A stretch of DNA of 64,000 nt from the NCBI GenBank assembly GCA_040905705.1, contig JBBDQZ010000038.1:1-64000 (forward strand), written 5' to 3'. Made by a program: the position numbers and the translations under genes. The stretch's first letter is position 1. Every line of letters starts with the position of its first letter. A model generated the notes under the pieces. It made no database searches and was not told the origin of the DNA. It saw only the letters and a program-made list of their open reading frames with translations. This document shows, one piece after another, positions 18,487 to 28,411 of the stretch. Source of the stretch: JBBDQZ01 sp040905705. Lineage in GTDB: Bacteria; Bacteroidota; Rhodothermia; Balneolales; Natronogracilivirgulaceae.

Positions 18487-19497
18487 TTAATCTCTGATAG
18501 CTTTTAGCATCCGGTTCAGCAACGCCGCAGTCATGTCTCCGGCCTCCTGAAACGGTTCGATCGCTACTTCTTCAAATCCCTGCAGATCCGCCATCCGGAA
18601 GCGGTCATACAGGTCCCTCGCCATTTCTGTGTAATTTTCCCGGTAATGAATGATTTGGTATGCCGGGCTGCTGTTCTCCGGTCCGGTCGGAAAGGAGGAG
18701 GGTTTGTTGCCGCTCCGCTCCCTGTGCAGCAGGTAAAGAGTTCGTTTTTCCGGACGCGCGGGCCATGGCAATTCGCTATCCTTCATCCAGCGAACCTGTG
18801 CATCGGGAGCGTAGTGGGTGTATTTCATGCCCGGGCTCTGCGGAGCGGCACCGGAGAGGTCGCCCGGCCGGGAAGCCACCATCCGAACCGGCTGCTGAAG
18901 CGCGTGTTCCAGTTCCGACTGGGTGATATGGCCCGGGCGCAGTACTGTATAAGGTATTTGGGAAAGGTCGATTACGGTGGATTCAAGTCCGTATTGGCAC
19001 GATCCGCCGTCGATAACCGGTACATCATCCCCGAAATCCTGGTATACATGTTCGGCCCGTGTCGGGCTAGGCCGTCCGGAGGTATTGGCACTGGGTGCGG
19101 CAAGCGGACCCGCCAGGGAGATAAGCCGCAACGGGATGGGATGATCAGGCATACGAACGGCCACCGTCGGTAATCCGGCTGTCACGATGTCCAGCACTTC
19201 CGCACGTTTTGGAAAGATAATCGTCAGCGGGCCGGGCCAGAATCGCTCCATCAGTTGGAGGGCATCATCGGAAATTTTAACGGCCAGGGAGCTCACCATT
19301 TCAACAGAACCGACATGGACGATCAGCGGGTTGTCGGGGGGACGTCCTTTGAGGGCAAAAATCCGGGCTACGGCATCGGCATTCCAGGCATCTGCGCCCA
19401 GGCCGTATACGGTTTCAGTGGGAAAGGCGACAACCTCTCCGTTGCGGAGCGCTTCAGAAAATTTCGTCAGGGAGATGTCGGGTTTGGATTCGATCAT
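18487..19497 (-). CDS. tsaC: L-threonylcarbamoyladenylate synthase (Sua5 type)
   Basis: Makes threonylcarbamoyl-AMP from threonine, bicarbonate and ATP, the first step of the t6A modification of tRNAs reading ANN codons. The N-terminal YrdC/TsaC domain shows 'VVAFPTETVYGLGADAW', 'IFALKGRPPDNPLIVH' and 'APSANTSGRPSPT'. At 336 aa it also carries the C-terminal Sua5 domain, so it is the long form. Its ATG overlaps the mfd stop codon by 4 nt (ATGA), pointing to translational coupling. Confidence 0.94.
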   Translation of the reverse strand: MIESKPDISLTKFSEALRNGEVVAFPTETVYGLGADAWNADAVARIFALKGRPPDNPLIVHVGSVEMVSSLAVKISDDALQLMERFWPGPLTIIFPKRAEVLDIVTAGLPTVAVRMPDHPIPLRLISLAGPLAAPSANTSGRPSPTRAEHVYQDFGDDVPVIDGGSCQYGLESTVIDLSQIPYTVLRPGHITQSELEHALQQPVRMVASRPGDLSGAAPQSPGMKYTHYAPDAQVRWMKDSELPWPARPEKRTLYLLHRERSGNKPSSFPTGPENSSPAYQIIHYRENYTEMARDLYDRFRMADLQGFEEVAIEPFQEAGDMTAALLNRMLKAIRD

Positions 19498-22400
19498 GAG
19501 TGAATCGTATGTTTATGCTTTTTGCCGTTATTTTTTCGGGTGGCACCTTCCGGGAGCGAGTCATCGTTTTGCGCCGGTGTATTGACGGTTTCCCCGCCGG
19601 AAGGGTCGGGGTACTGTAATGTTTGTAACCACTCCATGGAGCTTTGCAGGTTCGGAATTTCCCGGATCGCTATTCGCACCGCCTGGTCTTTCTGGGTGAG
19701 CTGAAATTTACCGGCATGCAGGGTTTCCAGACGCTTCATCAGATGTTGCAGATAACCCTGGTCATAAAATCGTTCGCCTGCCCCTGTAGAGTGTTCCGGA
19801 CACTGAAGCCACATGCTTCCGGCACGGATAATGACTTTTGACAACCAGAGTTGAGCGGCCAGAATTTTGATCCGCGTTGCGGTGATCAGGTTCTGTGCCG
19901 GTTCGGGCAGCGGGCCGAAACGGTCGGACAACTCTTCCTCCCATTCCATGATCTCTTCTTCATTTTGTGCTCCCGACAGCCTGCGATACAAGTTGAGCCG
20001 TTCCACATTATCGGACACATAATCGGCCGGAAGCAGTGCCGAGTTGTCAAATTCCACCGTAGTCTCAGGCCGTTCGGGTAAAAATTCTGTTTCGGAGAAC
20101 AGCTCGGAAAATTCGGTTTCTTTCAGTTCCCGTACGGCGTCATTTAAAATTTTATTGTACATCTCGAAGCCGATTTCGTTTATAAAACCACTCTGTTCAG
20201 CCCCCAGGATATCACCGGCTCCCCGGATGTCCAGGTCCCGCATTGCGATGTTGAACCCGGATCCCAGATCGGAGTACTCCTCAAGTGCCAGAAGCCGGCG
20301 CCGTGATTCCAGTGTCAGCGATTCCATCGGCGGCGTAATCAGATAGCAGTAGGCTTTGCGGTTGGAACGCCCGACCCGGCCCCGCAACTGATGCAGCTCC
20401 GACAACCCGAACTGATGAGCCTGGTTGATAACGATGGTGTTGGCATTGGCAATATCAATTCCGTTTTCGACGATATTGGTCGATATAAGCACGTCAAATC
20501 TGTGATTATAAAAGTCCAGAATGATTTTTTCAAGCCGGTTTCCGGGCATTTGACCATGCGCCAGTTGCACACGGATATTCGGTACCAGCGAACGGAGCAT
20601 CTCTGCGATTTCTTCGATATTTTGCACACGGTTGTGGATGAAGAACACCTGTCCGCCCCGGCTGACCTCCTGCATGATTGCGTCACGGATCAGTTGTGAA
20701 TCGAAACTGTGGATCTCGGTCAGGACCGGCTGCCGGTTCGGCGGCGGGGTGTTGATGATGCTCAGATCACGCGCACCCATAAGCGAAAACTGGAGGGTAC
20801 GGGGAATCGGGGTGGCCGTCAGGGTCAGCACATCAACCGTGGCACGCAACGCTTTCAGCTTCTCTTTCACACTCACCCCGAACCGTTGCTCTTCGTCGAC
20901 GATCAGCAGCCCGAGGTCCTGGAAGAAGACATCTTTGGAAGTGATGCGGTGGGTTCCGATCAGAATATCCACTTCGCCCCTTTTTGTGCGTTTCAGGATA
21001 TCGGCCTGCTCGGCTTTGCTTCGAAATCGTGAGATAACTTCGATATTCACGGCGAAATCCTTCATGCGCTCGCTGAAAGTTTGCCAGTGTTGATCGGCCA
21101 GAATGGTGGTCGGGACCATCACGGCCACCTGTTTGCCGTCGAGAACCGATTTGAATGCCGCACGTACGGCTACTTCGGTTTTTCCGAAACCGACATCCCC
21201 GCAGACCAGCCGGTCCATTGGCGTCTCGCTCATCATGTCACCCTTCACGTCTTCAATAGCTCCGGCCTGATCGGGAGTCTCTTCGTACATGAAGGAAGCC
21301 TCGAGCTCGGTTTGCATGGCGCTGTCTTCGGCGAAAGCGTGCGCTTTTTGAGCCTTGCGTTTGGCGTAAAGCCTGATCAGGTCCCGGGCAATGTCCTTGA
21401 CACGTTTGCGGGCTTTTTCCTTTTTGCGTGCCCATTCCCCGGAACCCAGCCGGGTGACTTTTGGGGCCGTTCCGTCCTTGCCGGAGAATTTCTGGAGTTT
21501 GTGCAAACTGGAAATATTGACGTAAAGAATCGATTCTTCCTGATACCGCATGACCACCGACTCCTGCTCGACCCCGCGTACCTTGATCTTGCGAAATCCG
21601 GAAAACCTGCCGATCCCGTGATCGACATGTACCACAAAATCACCGACATTCAGGTCTTTCAGCTCTTTGAAGGAGATCCCGCCACGGCGTACTCTGCCCC
21701 TGGATCTCGGACGATGATAGCGGTTGAATATTTGATGATCGGTATACAGGGCTAACCCATCCTGTGGCAGAATGAATCCCTGGTGCAACGTTTCAACTGC
21801 AAGCCGGTAACGAAGCTCCGGCCCCGGTTCACCGAGCAGCTCTTCAAACCGGCGGTATTGCCCTTCGTTATCGCAGAGTATCCAGGTCTCGATATTTTTC
21901 AGACTCAATTCTTCCAGGTTTTTACGCAAGAGTTTGACCGAGCTGTTAAAATCGGGCTGGGGGCGTGCATCGAGTGTATAGCTCATATCGGTATTTAGCC
22001 CGGAGGGAAGAGCACCGAAAAGCAGCCTTGGGTGGCGTTGAACCTGTTGTAGCAGTTCGTCCGGGGCAAGATAACGCCTCGCCGGTGCTTCTGAATGGGA
22101 TGAGGCATCTGCTTCGGAGGCCAAATCTGTTTCGGCAGGGGCCTTGCTCTGTAGCCCGGCGAATCGCTTTTCCGCATCCGTATAGAGCCGGTGCATCTCC
22201 GCCTGCACACCGGGATCATCAAAGGTCACAACAGGGGTCTCGTCCGGGAAAAAGGAGATCAACGACTGTTTTTCCTCCCGGGAGAACGATTCAAGGTTGG
22301 GAACCAGCCGGATGTGATCCAGAAAAGCGACTGAACGTTGGGAATCGGGATCAAATTCCCGTATGGTGTCGATTTCGTTTCCGAAAAATTCGATGCGAAC

Positions 22401-22985
22401 AGGATACTCCCCGGCAAAGGGAAAGATGTCGAGGATTCCTCCCCGCCGTGCAAATTCGCCGGGTTCATTGACAAATGAGACCGTCTGGTAATGCTGGTCA
22501 ACCAGTTTTTTCGACAACAGATCCGGATTCATTTCGCTTTCTTTTTGCAACGAAAAGGCCGCCGTGGCGAAACGATCCGGTGAAGCCGTTTTTTCGAATA
22601 TTCCCTCGACGGAGGTCACGACAACCACATTCTTGTTTTCACGGAGCTGATCTATCACGTCGGATCGCTGTGCCGTTACGGTATTGTCCCGGATTTTGCC
22701 ATGGTCATACGGTTTGTTTCCGCTCGGTGGAAAATAGAGGGTGTTGCTCACGCCCAGCGCCTCGATATCCGATTTGATGAAGAGCGCCTGTTCGTTGTCC
22801 GGGGTGATCACTATAAGTGGAGGATGCTTTCGGGCAATTTCTGCAAGGGCAAAGGAAGCCGAAGACCCGGTAAAATGTTGCAACCGGACCACCTTCCCGG
22901 GTTGAAGTGCCCCGGAAATTGTATCTGTTGGAAAAGATTTTGAAATGATCTGCGCGATCTGCGACAGAGCCATGGAATGGATCAA
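19494..22985 (-). CDS. mfd: Transcription-repair coupling factor
   Basis: A 1163-aa DNA translocase that removes RNA polymerase stalled at lesions and recruits UvrA. From the N-terminus it has the UvrB-like damage module, the RNA-polymerase-interacting domain ('GDFVVHVDHGIGRFSGF'), the RecG-like helicase core with Walker A GDVGFGKT (about residues 597-604) and the DEEQ box (about 695-698), and the C-terminal regulatory domain. The length is usual. MIHSMALSQ offers a second ATG four codons in. It is transcribed first in an mfd-tsaC pair. Confidence 0.96.
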   Translation of the reverse strand: MIHSMALSQIAQIISKSFPTDTISGALQPGKVVRLQHFTGSSASFALAEIARKHPPLIVITPDNEQALFIKSDIEALGVSNTLYFPPSGNKPYDHGKIRDNTVTAQRSDVIDQLRENKNVVVVTSVEGIFEKTASPDRFATAAFSLQKESEMNPDLLSKKLVDQHYQTVSFVNEPGEFARRGGILDIFPFAGEYPVRIEFFGNEIDTIREFDPDSQRSVAFLDHIRLVPNLESFSREEKQSLISFFPDETPVVTFDDPGVQAEMHRLYTDAEKRFAGLQSKAPAETDLASEADASSHSEAPARRYLAPDELLQQVQRHPRLLFGALPSGLNTDMSYTLDARPQPDFNSSVKLLRKNLEELSLKNIETWILCDNEGQYRRFEELLGEPGPELRYRLAVETLHQGFILPQDGLALYTDHQIFNRYHRPRSRGRVRRGGISFKELKDLNVGDFVVHVDHGIGRFSGFRKIKVRGVEQESVVMRYQEESILYVNISSLHKLQKFSGKDGTAPKVTRLGSGEWARKKEKARKRVKDIARDLIRLYAKRKAQKAHAFAEDSAMQTELEASFMYEETPDQAGAIEDVKGDMMSETPMDRLVCGDVGFGKTEVAVRAAFKSVLDGKQVAVMVPTTILADQHWQTFSERMKDFAVNIEVISRFRSKAEQADILKRTKRGEVDILIGTHRITSKDVFFQDLGLLIVDEEQRFGVSVKEKLKALRATVDVLTLTATPIPRTLQFSLMGARDLSIINTPPPNRQPVLTEIHSFDSQLIRDAIMQEVSRGGQVFFIHNRVQNIEEIAEMLRSLVPNIRVQLAHGQMPGNRLEKIILDFYNHRFDVLISTNIVENGIDIANANTIVINQAHQFGLSELHQLRGRVGRSNRKAYCYLITPPMESLTLESRRRLLALEEYSDLGSGFNIAMRDLDIRGAGDILGAEQSGFINEIGFEMYNKILNDAVRELKETEFSELFSETEFLPERPETTVEFDNSALLPADYVSDNVERLNLYRRLSGAQNEEEIMEWEEELSDRFGPLPEPAQNLITATRIKILAAQLWLSKVIIRAGSMWLQCPEHSTGAGERFYDQGYLQHLMKRLETLHAGKFQLTQKDQAVRIAIREIPNLQSSMEWLQTLQYPDPSGGETVNTPAQNDDSLPEGATRKNNGKKHKHTIHS

Positions 22986-23140
22986 TGAAGGATTTTATTG
23001 ATAACCTATAAAAATACAGCTATTCAACGGTAATCACCACTGTAAACGTACATCTTGTTGCATCATCCATCGATACCTGTTGGCCCGCGGCTGTCCGATT
23101 TGTCAAAATCATACAGAACCTGTTGTCCGGACGGTGCCAC

Positions 23141-24136
23141 TCAGGCCAGTTCTGTGCGGAACAGCCACCGGTCGCAAGCTATTGAAAGGAGCAGCAAAAT
23201 TACACCCCAGGACAGGAAACCCTGATAACGTTCGGTGTATTCCTGATAGGTAATTTCCTCGAACTCACTGCGCTCCAGTTCGTCGATTTCCCGGTAAATT
23301 TCCATCAGCGATTCATTGTCGGTTGCCCGGAAATAGCGGCCCCCTGTGCGTTCCGCTATGGTTTGCATCATCTCTTCATCGATTTCCACACGGATCTCAT
23401 GATACCGGGTACCGCGAATCGGATCATGCACCGGATAGGGGGCTGTGCGTGCATTGGTGCTGGCACCAATGGTATAGAGCCGGAGCCCGAAGGTAGCGGC
23501 CAGTTCTCCGGCAGTGAGGGGGTCAATCTCTCCGGCATTGTTCTCTCCGTCGGTTAACAAAATGATGACCCGGCTTTCGGCATCGCTGTTCCGCAGCCGG
23601 TTGACTGCCGTAGCCAGACCCATGCCGATGGCGGTTCCGTCCCGAACCATACCCAGGTCGATATGTTCGAATTGATTTTGCAGCAAATCATGGTCCAGTG
23701 TAGGTGGTACCAGTGTAAAACTCTCGCGGGCAAAGATCACCAGCCCGATCCGGTCCGATCTTCGTTGTTCGATGAATTGGGAAGCGACCTCCTTGACGGC
23801 CAGCAGCCGGTTGGGCTGCATATCTTCGGCCAGCATCGACGACGAAACGTCGATGACCAGCATAATGTCGATGCCTTCTACCGTTCGCTCGGTGTAAACC
23901 TGTTCGTTTTGCGGGCGGGCCAGTGCCAGTATGATCAGCGACACAGCGATCAGTTGAAGAAAGAAACCGGCAAAAACCCCATATTCACGCCAGTTTCCCG
24001 GCAGTGCATCCAGGTCGGACGTGTCGGAAAACGTTATGTAAGCGACCTGGCGCCGCCGGTAGTACCGGTATTGCACCCACAGTATTAACGGGATGAGCAG
24101 CAGCGCCAGAAACCAGGCCGGATTATCCCAGATCAT
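23141..24136 (-). CDS. batA: BatA-like von Willebrand A domain membrane protein
   Basis: 331 aa. Two N-terminal membrane segments (about residues 7-24 and 52-73) precede a VWA domain with a complete metal-ion site (DVSSS, Asp96-Ser98-Ser100, and TDGE further on). A C-terminal segment ('WGVILLLLSIACDRWLF') anchors the end. This is the BatA/BatB layout of the Bacteroidota aerotolerance cluster, whose exact role is unsettled. Its start overlaps the end of the preceding BatD-like gene by 14 nt, and DUF58 lies further upstream, so the three form one operon. No second VWA gene (BatB) follows. Confidence 0.85.
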   Translation of the reverse strand: MIWDNPAWFLALLLIPLILWVQYRYYRRRQVAYITFSDTSDLDALPGNWREYGVFAGFFLQLIAVSLIILALARPQNEQVYTERTVEGIDIMLVIDVSSSMLAEDMQPNRLLAVKEVASQFIEQRRSDRIGLVIFARESFTLVPPTLDHDLLQNQFEHIDLGMVRDGTAIGMGLATAVNRLRNSDAESRVIILLTDGENNAGEIDPLTAGELAATFGLRLYTIGASTNARTAPYPVHDPIRGTRYHEIRVEIDEEMMQTIAERTGGRYFRATDNESLMEIYREIDELERSEFEEITYQEYTERYQGFLSWGVILLLLSIACDRWLFRTELA

Positions 24137-25196
24137 ATCGGAGCTCTTCGGATATTTTCTCTTTTTGTTGCATTTTATGCCGGGAGCGAAGCGCCTCTAA
24201 TTTCGGCCGGTCAATGATAGCGATTCGTTCGGCAAAAATATGGGCGTGCTTTATAACGTCGCGGCAATCAGATTCATTGGCCTTGTATTTGGCAAATTTT
24301 ACCAGATCGGCCTGCTGAAGAAGCGTTCCGGCCAGCCGTATCACCTCATCGTCAAATCGCCGGGATTCCAGTATTTGCAGCAGTTCAAACGTGGTGGATT
24401 CCAGGGCGGGAACATTGTGTGTATGCTCGAAATAGGTGCGGATGGCATCGCCCAGTTCGGTATGAAAAAGTTTGGCATTTTGCTCGGGCCGGGGGTGAGC
24501 GTGCTCAATACGGGCCAGTTCTTTGAGAAGTGCTTTCAGAGGGCTTTGAAACGGCAAGGGTTTTTCTTTGGGCGCCTGCACCGGGGCGGGCCTTGTAAAC
24601 AGGCGGTCGCGGTAGCGGTAAATCAGGTACCCGATGAGTGCTGCCAGGATGGCTATACCCAGAATAATGGGCCACCAGTTGCGGAAGAATGGAAAAATGG
24701 GTTTGAGGGGCCGAAGTTCCGCCTCCTCTTCATCCACGCGTTCCTCGTAGATAAAAGGGGTTTCAGGGATAACAAGAAATAGAGTGTCGGTACCATCGAT
24801 CAGCCCGGCATGGAGCTCGGGAACAGAGCGGTTATCGATGCCAAAAAACTGGAGCAAATAAGTGAGTTGATCTCCGTCCGGGCCGGGTTCCACCGTCATA
24901 TTGCGAATAACAAAATCAGTACCGAAATCGGCACTGTCGGGGTAGATCATATCATCAAAAGTTTCCACACCGGTGATGTGTACATGGAATTGGAAAGTAT
25001 CACCGGTACGGATGGTATCGCGATCGATAGACGGGGCAGCTTGTTGTGCGTTTGTATTTTCGGGGAGGACGGATAACAGCAGAGCTGTGGCGGTGACGAT
25101 AAACATAACGATTGCCTGTCCCCCGGCATTTCCGGGAGGCCTGTTTAAGCATACTGGCGCGTGGGTTTTGCAGGCCCCTCTGTAGTGGATTTCCAT
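24123..25196 (-). CDS. BatD/DUF4381-like membrane protein
   Basis: 357 aa. It has a hydrophobic N-terminus (about residues 30-45), a periplasmic beta-rich domain ('APSIDRDTIRTGDTFQFHV', about 54-145), one membrane helix (about 174-195) and a cytosolic helical domain ('LLKELARIEHAHPRPEQN', 'TELGDAIRTYFE'). This is the order seen in proteins between DUF58 and BatA genes. Starting at ATG 25106 (Met31) would give a cleaner signal peptide, but the 25196 start keeps a 9-bp gap to the upstream DUF58 gene. The start is therefore uncertain. Confidence 0.72.
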   Translation of the reverse strand: MEIHYRGACKTHAPVCLNRPPGNAGGQAIVMFIVTATALLLSVLPENTNAQQAAPSIDRDTIRTGDTFQFHVHITGVETFDDMIYPDSADFGTDFVIRNMTVEPGPDGDQLTYLLQFFGIDNRSVPELHAGLIDGTDTLFLVIPETPFIYEERVDEEEAELRPLKPIFPFFRNWWPIILGIAILAALIGYLIYRYRDRLFTRPAPVQAPKEKPLPFQSPLKALLKELARIEHAHPRPEQNAKLFHTELGDAIRTYFEHTHNVPALESTTFELLQILESRRFDDEVIRLAGTLLQQADLVKFAKYKANESDCRDVIKHAHIFAERIAIIDRPKLEALRSRHKMQQKEKISEELRYDLG

Positions 25197-25205
25197 CAGG
25201 TATAC

Positions 25206-26081
25206 TCAGTAGCGGTTGGCTCGTCGTTTGAAAAACGTCATCAGCGGATCAATATAAGATTCATTGGTTTGCAACGTGATGGCATCAATGCGATGGTTCA
25301 GCAATAGCCGGCTGAGCCGCTCCGTCCGGAGGCGTCGCCGTTGCCGGTATTGCTCGCGTACCGGCCGGCTGGAGGTATCGATGACGCGAAGCCGCCCTGA
25401 TTCGGCGTCTCGCAGCGGAACCAGCCCCAGGTCAGGGAGCTCGCGTTCCAGTGGGTCGTCGATGACAATACTTACAAAATCGTGTTTGCGATTGGCAATG
25501 CGCAATGGTTTCTCAAATCCGTCCGATTGGAAATCGCTGATCAGGATGAAAATAGACCGTCGCCGGAGGATCTTGCTGAGATAGGCCACGGCATTTCCGA
25601 TATCGGTTCCTTTGCCATCGGGCTCGGTGGTGAGCAACTCCTGGATCAGCCTCAGCACATGCGCCCGGCCTTTGCGCGGGATAACCACTTTTTCAATCCG
25701 GTCGGTGAATAGCAGAAGCCCCACTTTATCGTTGTTTTTGATGGCACTGAAAGCGAGTACCGCTGAAAGTTCGGTGACCAGGTCCAGCTTGCGCTGTGTA
25801 CCGCTTCCGAACTTTCCACTGGACGAAATATCGACGCAAAGCATGAGGGTTTGCTCACGCTCTTCCTCAAATATTTTGATATAAGGTTCTCCGTTCCGGG
25901 CCGTCACGTTCCAGTCGATTTGCCGCACATCATCCCCGAACTGATAGGGACGTACCTCCGAAAAAGTCATTCCTCTTCCTTTGAACACAGAATGATACTC
26001 CCCACCGAAAATTTCCCTCACGAGGCCTTTGGTGCGAATTTCAATATGCCTGATTTTTCGAAACAATTCTTTGGAAAGCAT
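25206..26081 (-). CDS. DUF58-domain protein
   Basis: A 291-aa cytosolic protein with the DUF58 signature 'GEYHSVFKGRGMTFSEVRPY' plus 'GDDVRQIDWNVTARNGEPY', followed by a VWA-like fold with 'CVDISSSGKFGSG'. DUF58 proteins usually lie between a MoxR AAA ATPase and BatA-type genes and are thought to act with them in protein or cofactor maturation. Here it is the first gene of a DUF58, BatD-like, BatA operon. No moxR precedes it within the 499 bp up to the next gene. Confidence 0.9.
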   Translation of the reverse strand: MLSKELFRKIRHIEIRTKGLVREIFGGEYHSVFKGRGMTFSEVRPYQFGDDVRQIDWNVTARNGEPYIKIFEEEREQTLMLCVDISSSGKFGSGTQRKLDLVTELSAVLAFSAIKNNDKVGLLLFTDRIEKVVIPRKGRAHVLRLIQELLTTEPDGKGTDIGNAVAYLSKILRRRSIFILISDFQSDGFEKPLRIANRKHDFVSIVIDDPLERELPDLGLVPLRDAESGRLRVIDTSSRPVREQYRQRRRLRTERLSRLLLNHRIDAITLQTNESYIDPLMTFFKRRANRY

Positions 26082-26580
26082 GATCCAAACCGTTCATTCG
26101 ATAACATTAAAGGTACGAATCAAGTACCATGCCGGGGATAATAATGGAACACTAAGCACCGGCATTATCGTGTGTAAATTAACACTAAATCCAGAGATTA
26201 TTGAATAATTATCAGGATCATTTAAGTGCAGAGAGCTGTCCGGATCTGTGGATAAATGGGCACAGCATTGTATATGGGCGAACGGCCTATGGACTCGCTA
26301 TATCTGCGAATTCAACATAAATCAATAAACTTTTACTTGCCATTTAAACTTGTAATTACTAAGCTTTTTATAGAAAGTCATTTGCAAGATATTATTATAC
26401 CAAATGGCCGGCTTCTAACACTGCCATGGTGCCGGTCGTAAATCGGGACATTTTCCAGCCATTGAAGCCGCTTTCACTTTTCGATAGCCTGTCAATGATT
26501 CGGCAAGAACTGTAGTACTGAAACAATCAGTCACAACCAACTGACGTAAACAGGAAAGCCGTACCAACCGGAGAGCGATC
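26082..26580. other. Divergent spacer between the Bat-like operon and the RCC1 gene
   Basis: 499 bp with no supportable gene. A 61-codon frame at 26256-26441 lacks protein-like features. I saw no strong promoter, hairpin or repeat. Confidence 0.5.
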
Positions 26581-28365
26581 ATGAAAACTATTATACGAAC
26601 TCACATAGTTGTATTCTTGCTGGCAACCGGCTTATTTTTGGGCCGGGCCGTCCAGGGCTATGGACAGCAAAGCGCCGCTTTTTACCCCATTGGCAGCGCC
26701 GTTGCATCATCCGACACCATCCAATCCTGGTCACTGTTCGGTATGGGAAACAATTCCATTGGCCAGCTGGGGGAAGGCACTACTGACAATCCTGCCGTGT
26801 TGTTTAACGACACGCCGGTTCATATAGCCGACAGCGTTGTCACCATGTCCGGCGGCCCAGTACACACTATGTTCGTCAAGGCCGACGGGAGCCTTTGGGG
26901 CATGGGCGGCAATGAATATGGCCAGCTGGGCGACGGCACCGATTCCAGCCGAAGCACTCCGGTGCATATCGCCGACGGGGTACGCGCCGTGTCGGCCGGA
27001 ACTTACGAAAGTCTGTATATCAGGGATGATAACACGCTGTGGGGCATGGGCCGCAATAAATATGGCCAGCTGGGCGACGGCACCGATTCCAGCCGAAGCA
27101 CACCGGTGCATATTGCCGACGATGTCTTAAAGGCCTGGGCCGGGGGCGTGCACAGCCTGTTTTTGAAAGCCGACAGCAGCCTGTGGGCTATGGGCCGCAG
27201 TAATTACGGACAGTTGGGTATTTCGGGTTCGATCAATACACCTGTGCACCTTGCCGACGGGGTGATCGATGCCGATGCAGGAGCCTTTCACAATCTGTTC
27301 ATCAAGGCTGACGGCAGCCTGTGGGGGCTGGGCCGCAATGAGCATGGTGAGCTGGGCGATGAATCCCTGGGCAACCATTTCGAGCCCGTACATATCGCCG
27401 ATGAGGTGATCTCGGCTGGCGCCGGCTATGTCCAAAGCCTGTTTGTCAAAGCTGACAATACCCTTTGGGCCATGGGCGGGGATGGTGATCCTATGGCTGA
27501 ACATCATGCCTCGTTTGTCAATCAACCGCAGCCAAAGCAGATTACCGACAGCGTGATCTCGGTCAGGATCAGCAGTCTGCATGCCCTGTTCCTGCGACAG
27601 GATCAGAGTTTGTGGGGTATGGGTTTCGCCGCTCATGGCCGTTTGGGTGACGGAACCGAATCGAACCGTCCTGAGCCCATTTATATTGCGGGCAATGTCT
27701 TGGCGGCCGAACCTGGAACCTCGACCAGTCTGTTCCTGGCCAATGAAATCGTCACATTAACCAACCCGGATAACGAGGGGGAAGGAGTGGATCCGGTGGT
27801 GAGCCTGTCCTGGGACAGCCGGGGTTATGACCCGGATTATCACGTACAGGTGGCCGGAGACTCGTTGTTTGCCTCGCCGGTGATCGACCTGGCGAACCAC
27901 GGGGAAAATGAACTGGCTATCAATGAAGGCCTGGAGGCGTATACCCGCTACTTCTGGCGGATCCGCGGAAGCAAGGACAGCGGATTTGGAGCGTGGAGCC
28001 AGACCTGGAATTTTACGACCGGAGAGGCTACCAGCGTCGATGAGGACGCCTCGGTGCCCGGACGTTTCGCCCTTCATCAGAATTACCCGAACCCCTTCAA
28101 CCCGGCCACGGTGATCCGTTATGATCTGCCTGAGGCCGGCGAGGTGCGCCTGGAGGTATTCGATCTGCTTGGCCGGCGGGTAGCCACTCTGGTGAATGAA
28201 ACCCGTCCGTCCGGGAGGTATGATGTGACCTTTGATGCAAGCCGGCTTTCCAGCGGCGTGTATATATACCGGTTGCAGGCCGGGCCATCCGGCATGCAAG
28301 GAGAAGGTTCCGGATCACAAGCCGCCGGTTTCACCGAAACCCGGCAAATGCTGTTTGTGAAATGA
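26581..28365 (+). CDS. Secreted RCC1-repeat protein with a type IX secretion sorting domain
   Basis: 594 aa. A signal peptide (about 1-29) is followed by seven or so RCC1/BLIP-II-type repeats of about 48-50 residues (about 48-390), each carrying 'SLWGMGxNxYGQLGDGT'-like blocks; these fold as a beta propeller that binds other molecules. A fibronectin-like region with 'ARYFWRIRG'-type pattern (about 395-480) follows. A C-terminal domain (about 505-594) beginning 'NYPNPFNPATVIRYDLPEAG' is the type A sorting signal of Bacteroidota-type secretion. The protein is probably attached to or released from the cell surface; its ligand is unknown. Confidence 0.88.
   Translation: MKTIIRTHIVVFLLATGLFLGRAVQGYGQQSAAFYPIGSAVASSDTIQSWSLFGMGNNSIGQLGEGTTDNPAVLFNDTPVHIADSVVTMSGGPVHTMFVKADGSLWGMGGNEYGQLGDGTDSSRSTPVHIADGVRAVSAGTYESLYIRDDNTLWGMGRNKYGQLGDGTDSSRSTPVHIADDVLKAWAGGVHSLFLKADSSLWAMGRSNYGQLGISGSINTPVHLADGVIDADAGAFHNLFIKADGSLWGLGRNEHGELGDESLGNHFEPVHIADEVISAGAGYVQSLFVKADNTLWAMGGDGDPMAEHHASFVNQPQPKQITDSVISVRISSLHALFLRQDQSLWGMGFAAHGRLGDGTESNRPEPIYIAGNVLAAEPGTSTSLFLANEIVTLTNPDNEGEGVDPVVSLSWDSRGYDPDYHVQVAGDSLFASPVIDLANHGENELAINEGLEAYTRYFWRIRGSKDSGFGAWSQTWNFTTGEATSVDEDASVPGRFALHQNYPNPFNPATVIRYDLPEAGEVRLEVFDLLGRRVATLVNETRPSGRYDVTFDASRLSSGVYIYRLQAGPSGMQGEGSGSQAAGFTETRQMLFVK
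26917..26976 (+). repeat. Near-identical 60-bp repeat within the RCC1 gene, copy 1
   Basis: Encodes 'YGQLGDGTDSSRSTPVHIAD'. It differs from the copy at 27061-27120 at two positions (T/A and C/T, both synonymous) and lies one 144-bp (48-codon) unit before it. Confidence 0.85.
27061..27120 (+). repeat. Near-identical 60-bp repeat within the RCC1 gene, copy 2
   Basis: Second copy of the unit at 26917-26976, identical in protein sequence. The other RCC1 units are much more diverged in DNA, so this pair reflects recent duplication or conversion within the gene. Confidence 0.85.
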
Positions 28366-28411
28366 CATTCACGAAATAGCACCCGCACCTTATTCCCGGA
28401 AGGCGGCCAGG

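Noticed and set aside
26256..26441. 61-codon frame in the Bat/RCC1 spacer
   Set aside because: No start context and no recognisable features.
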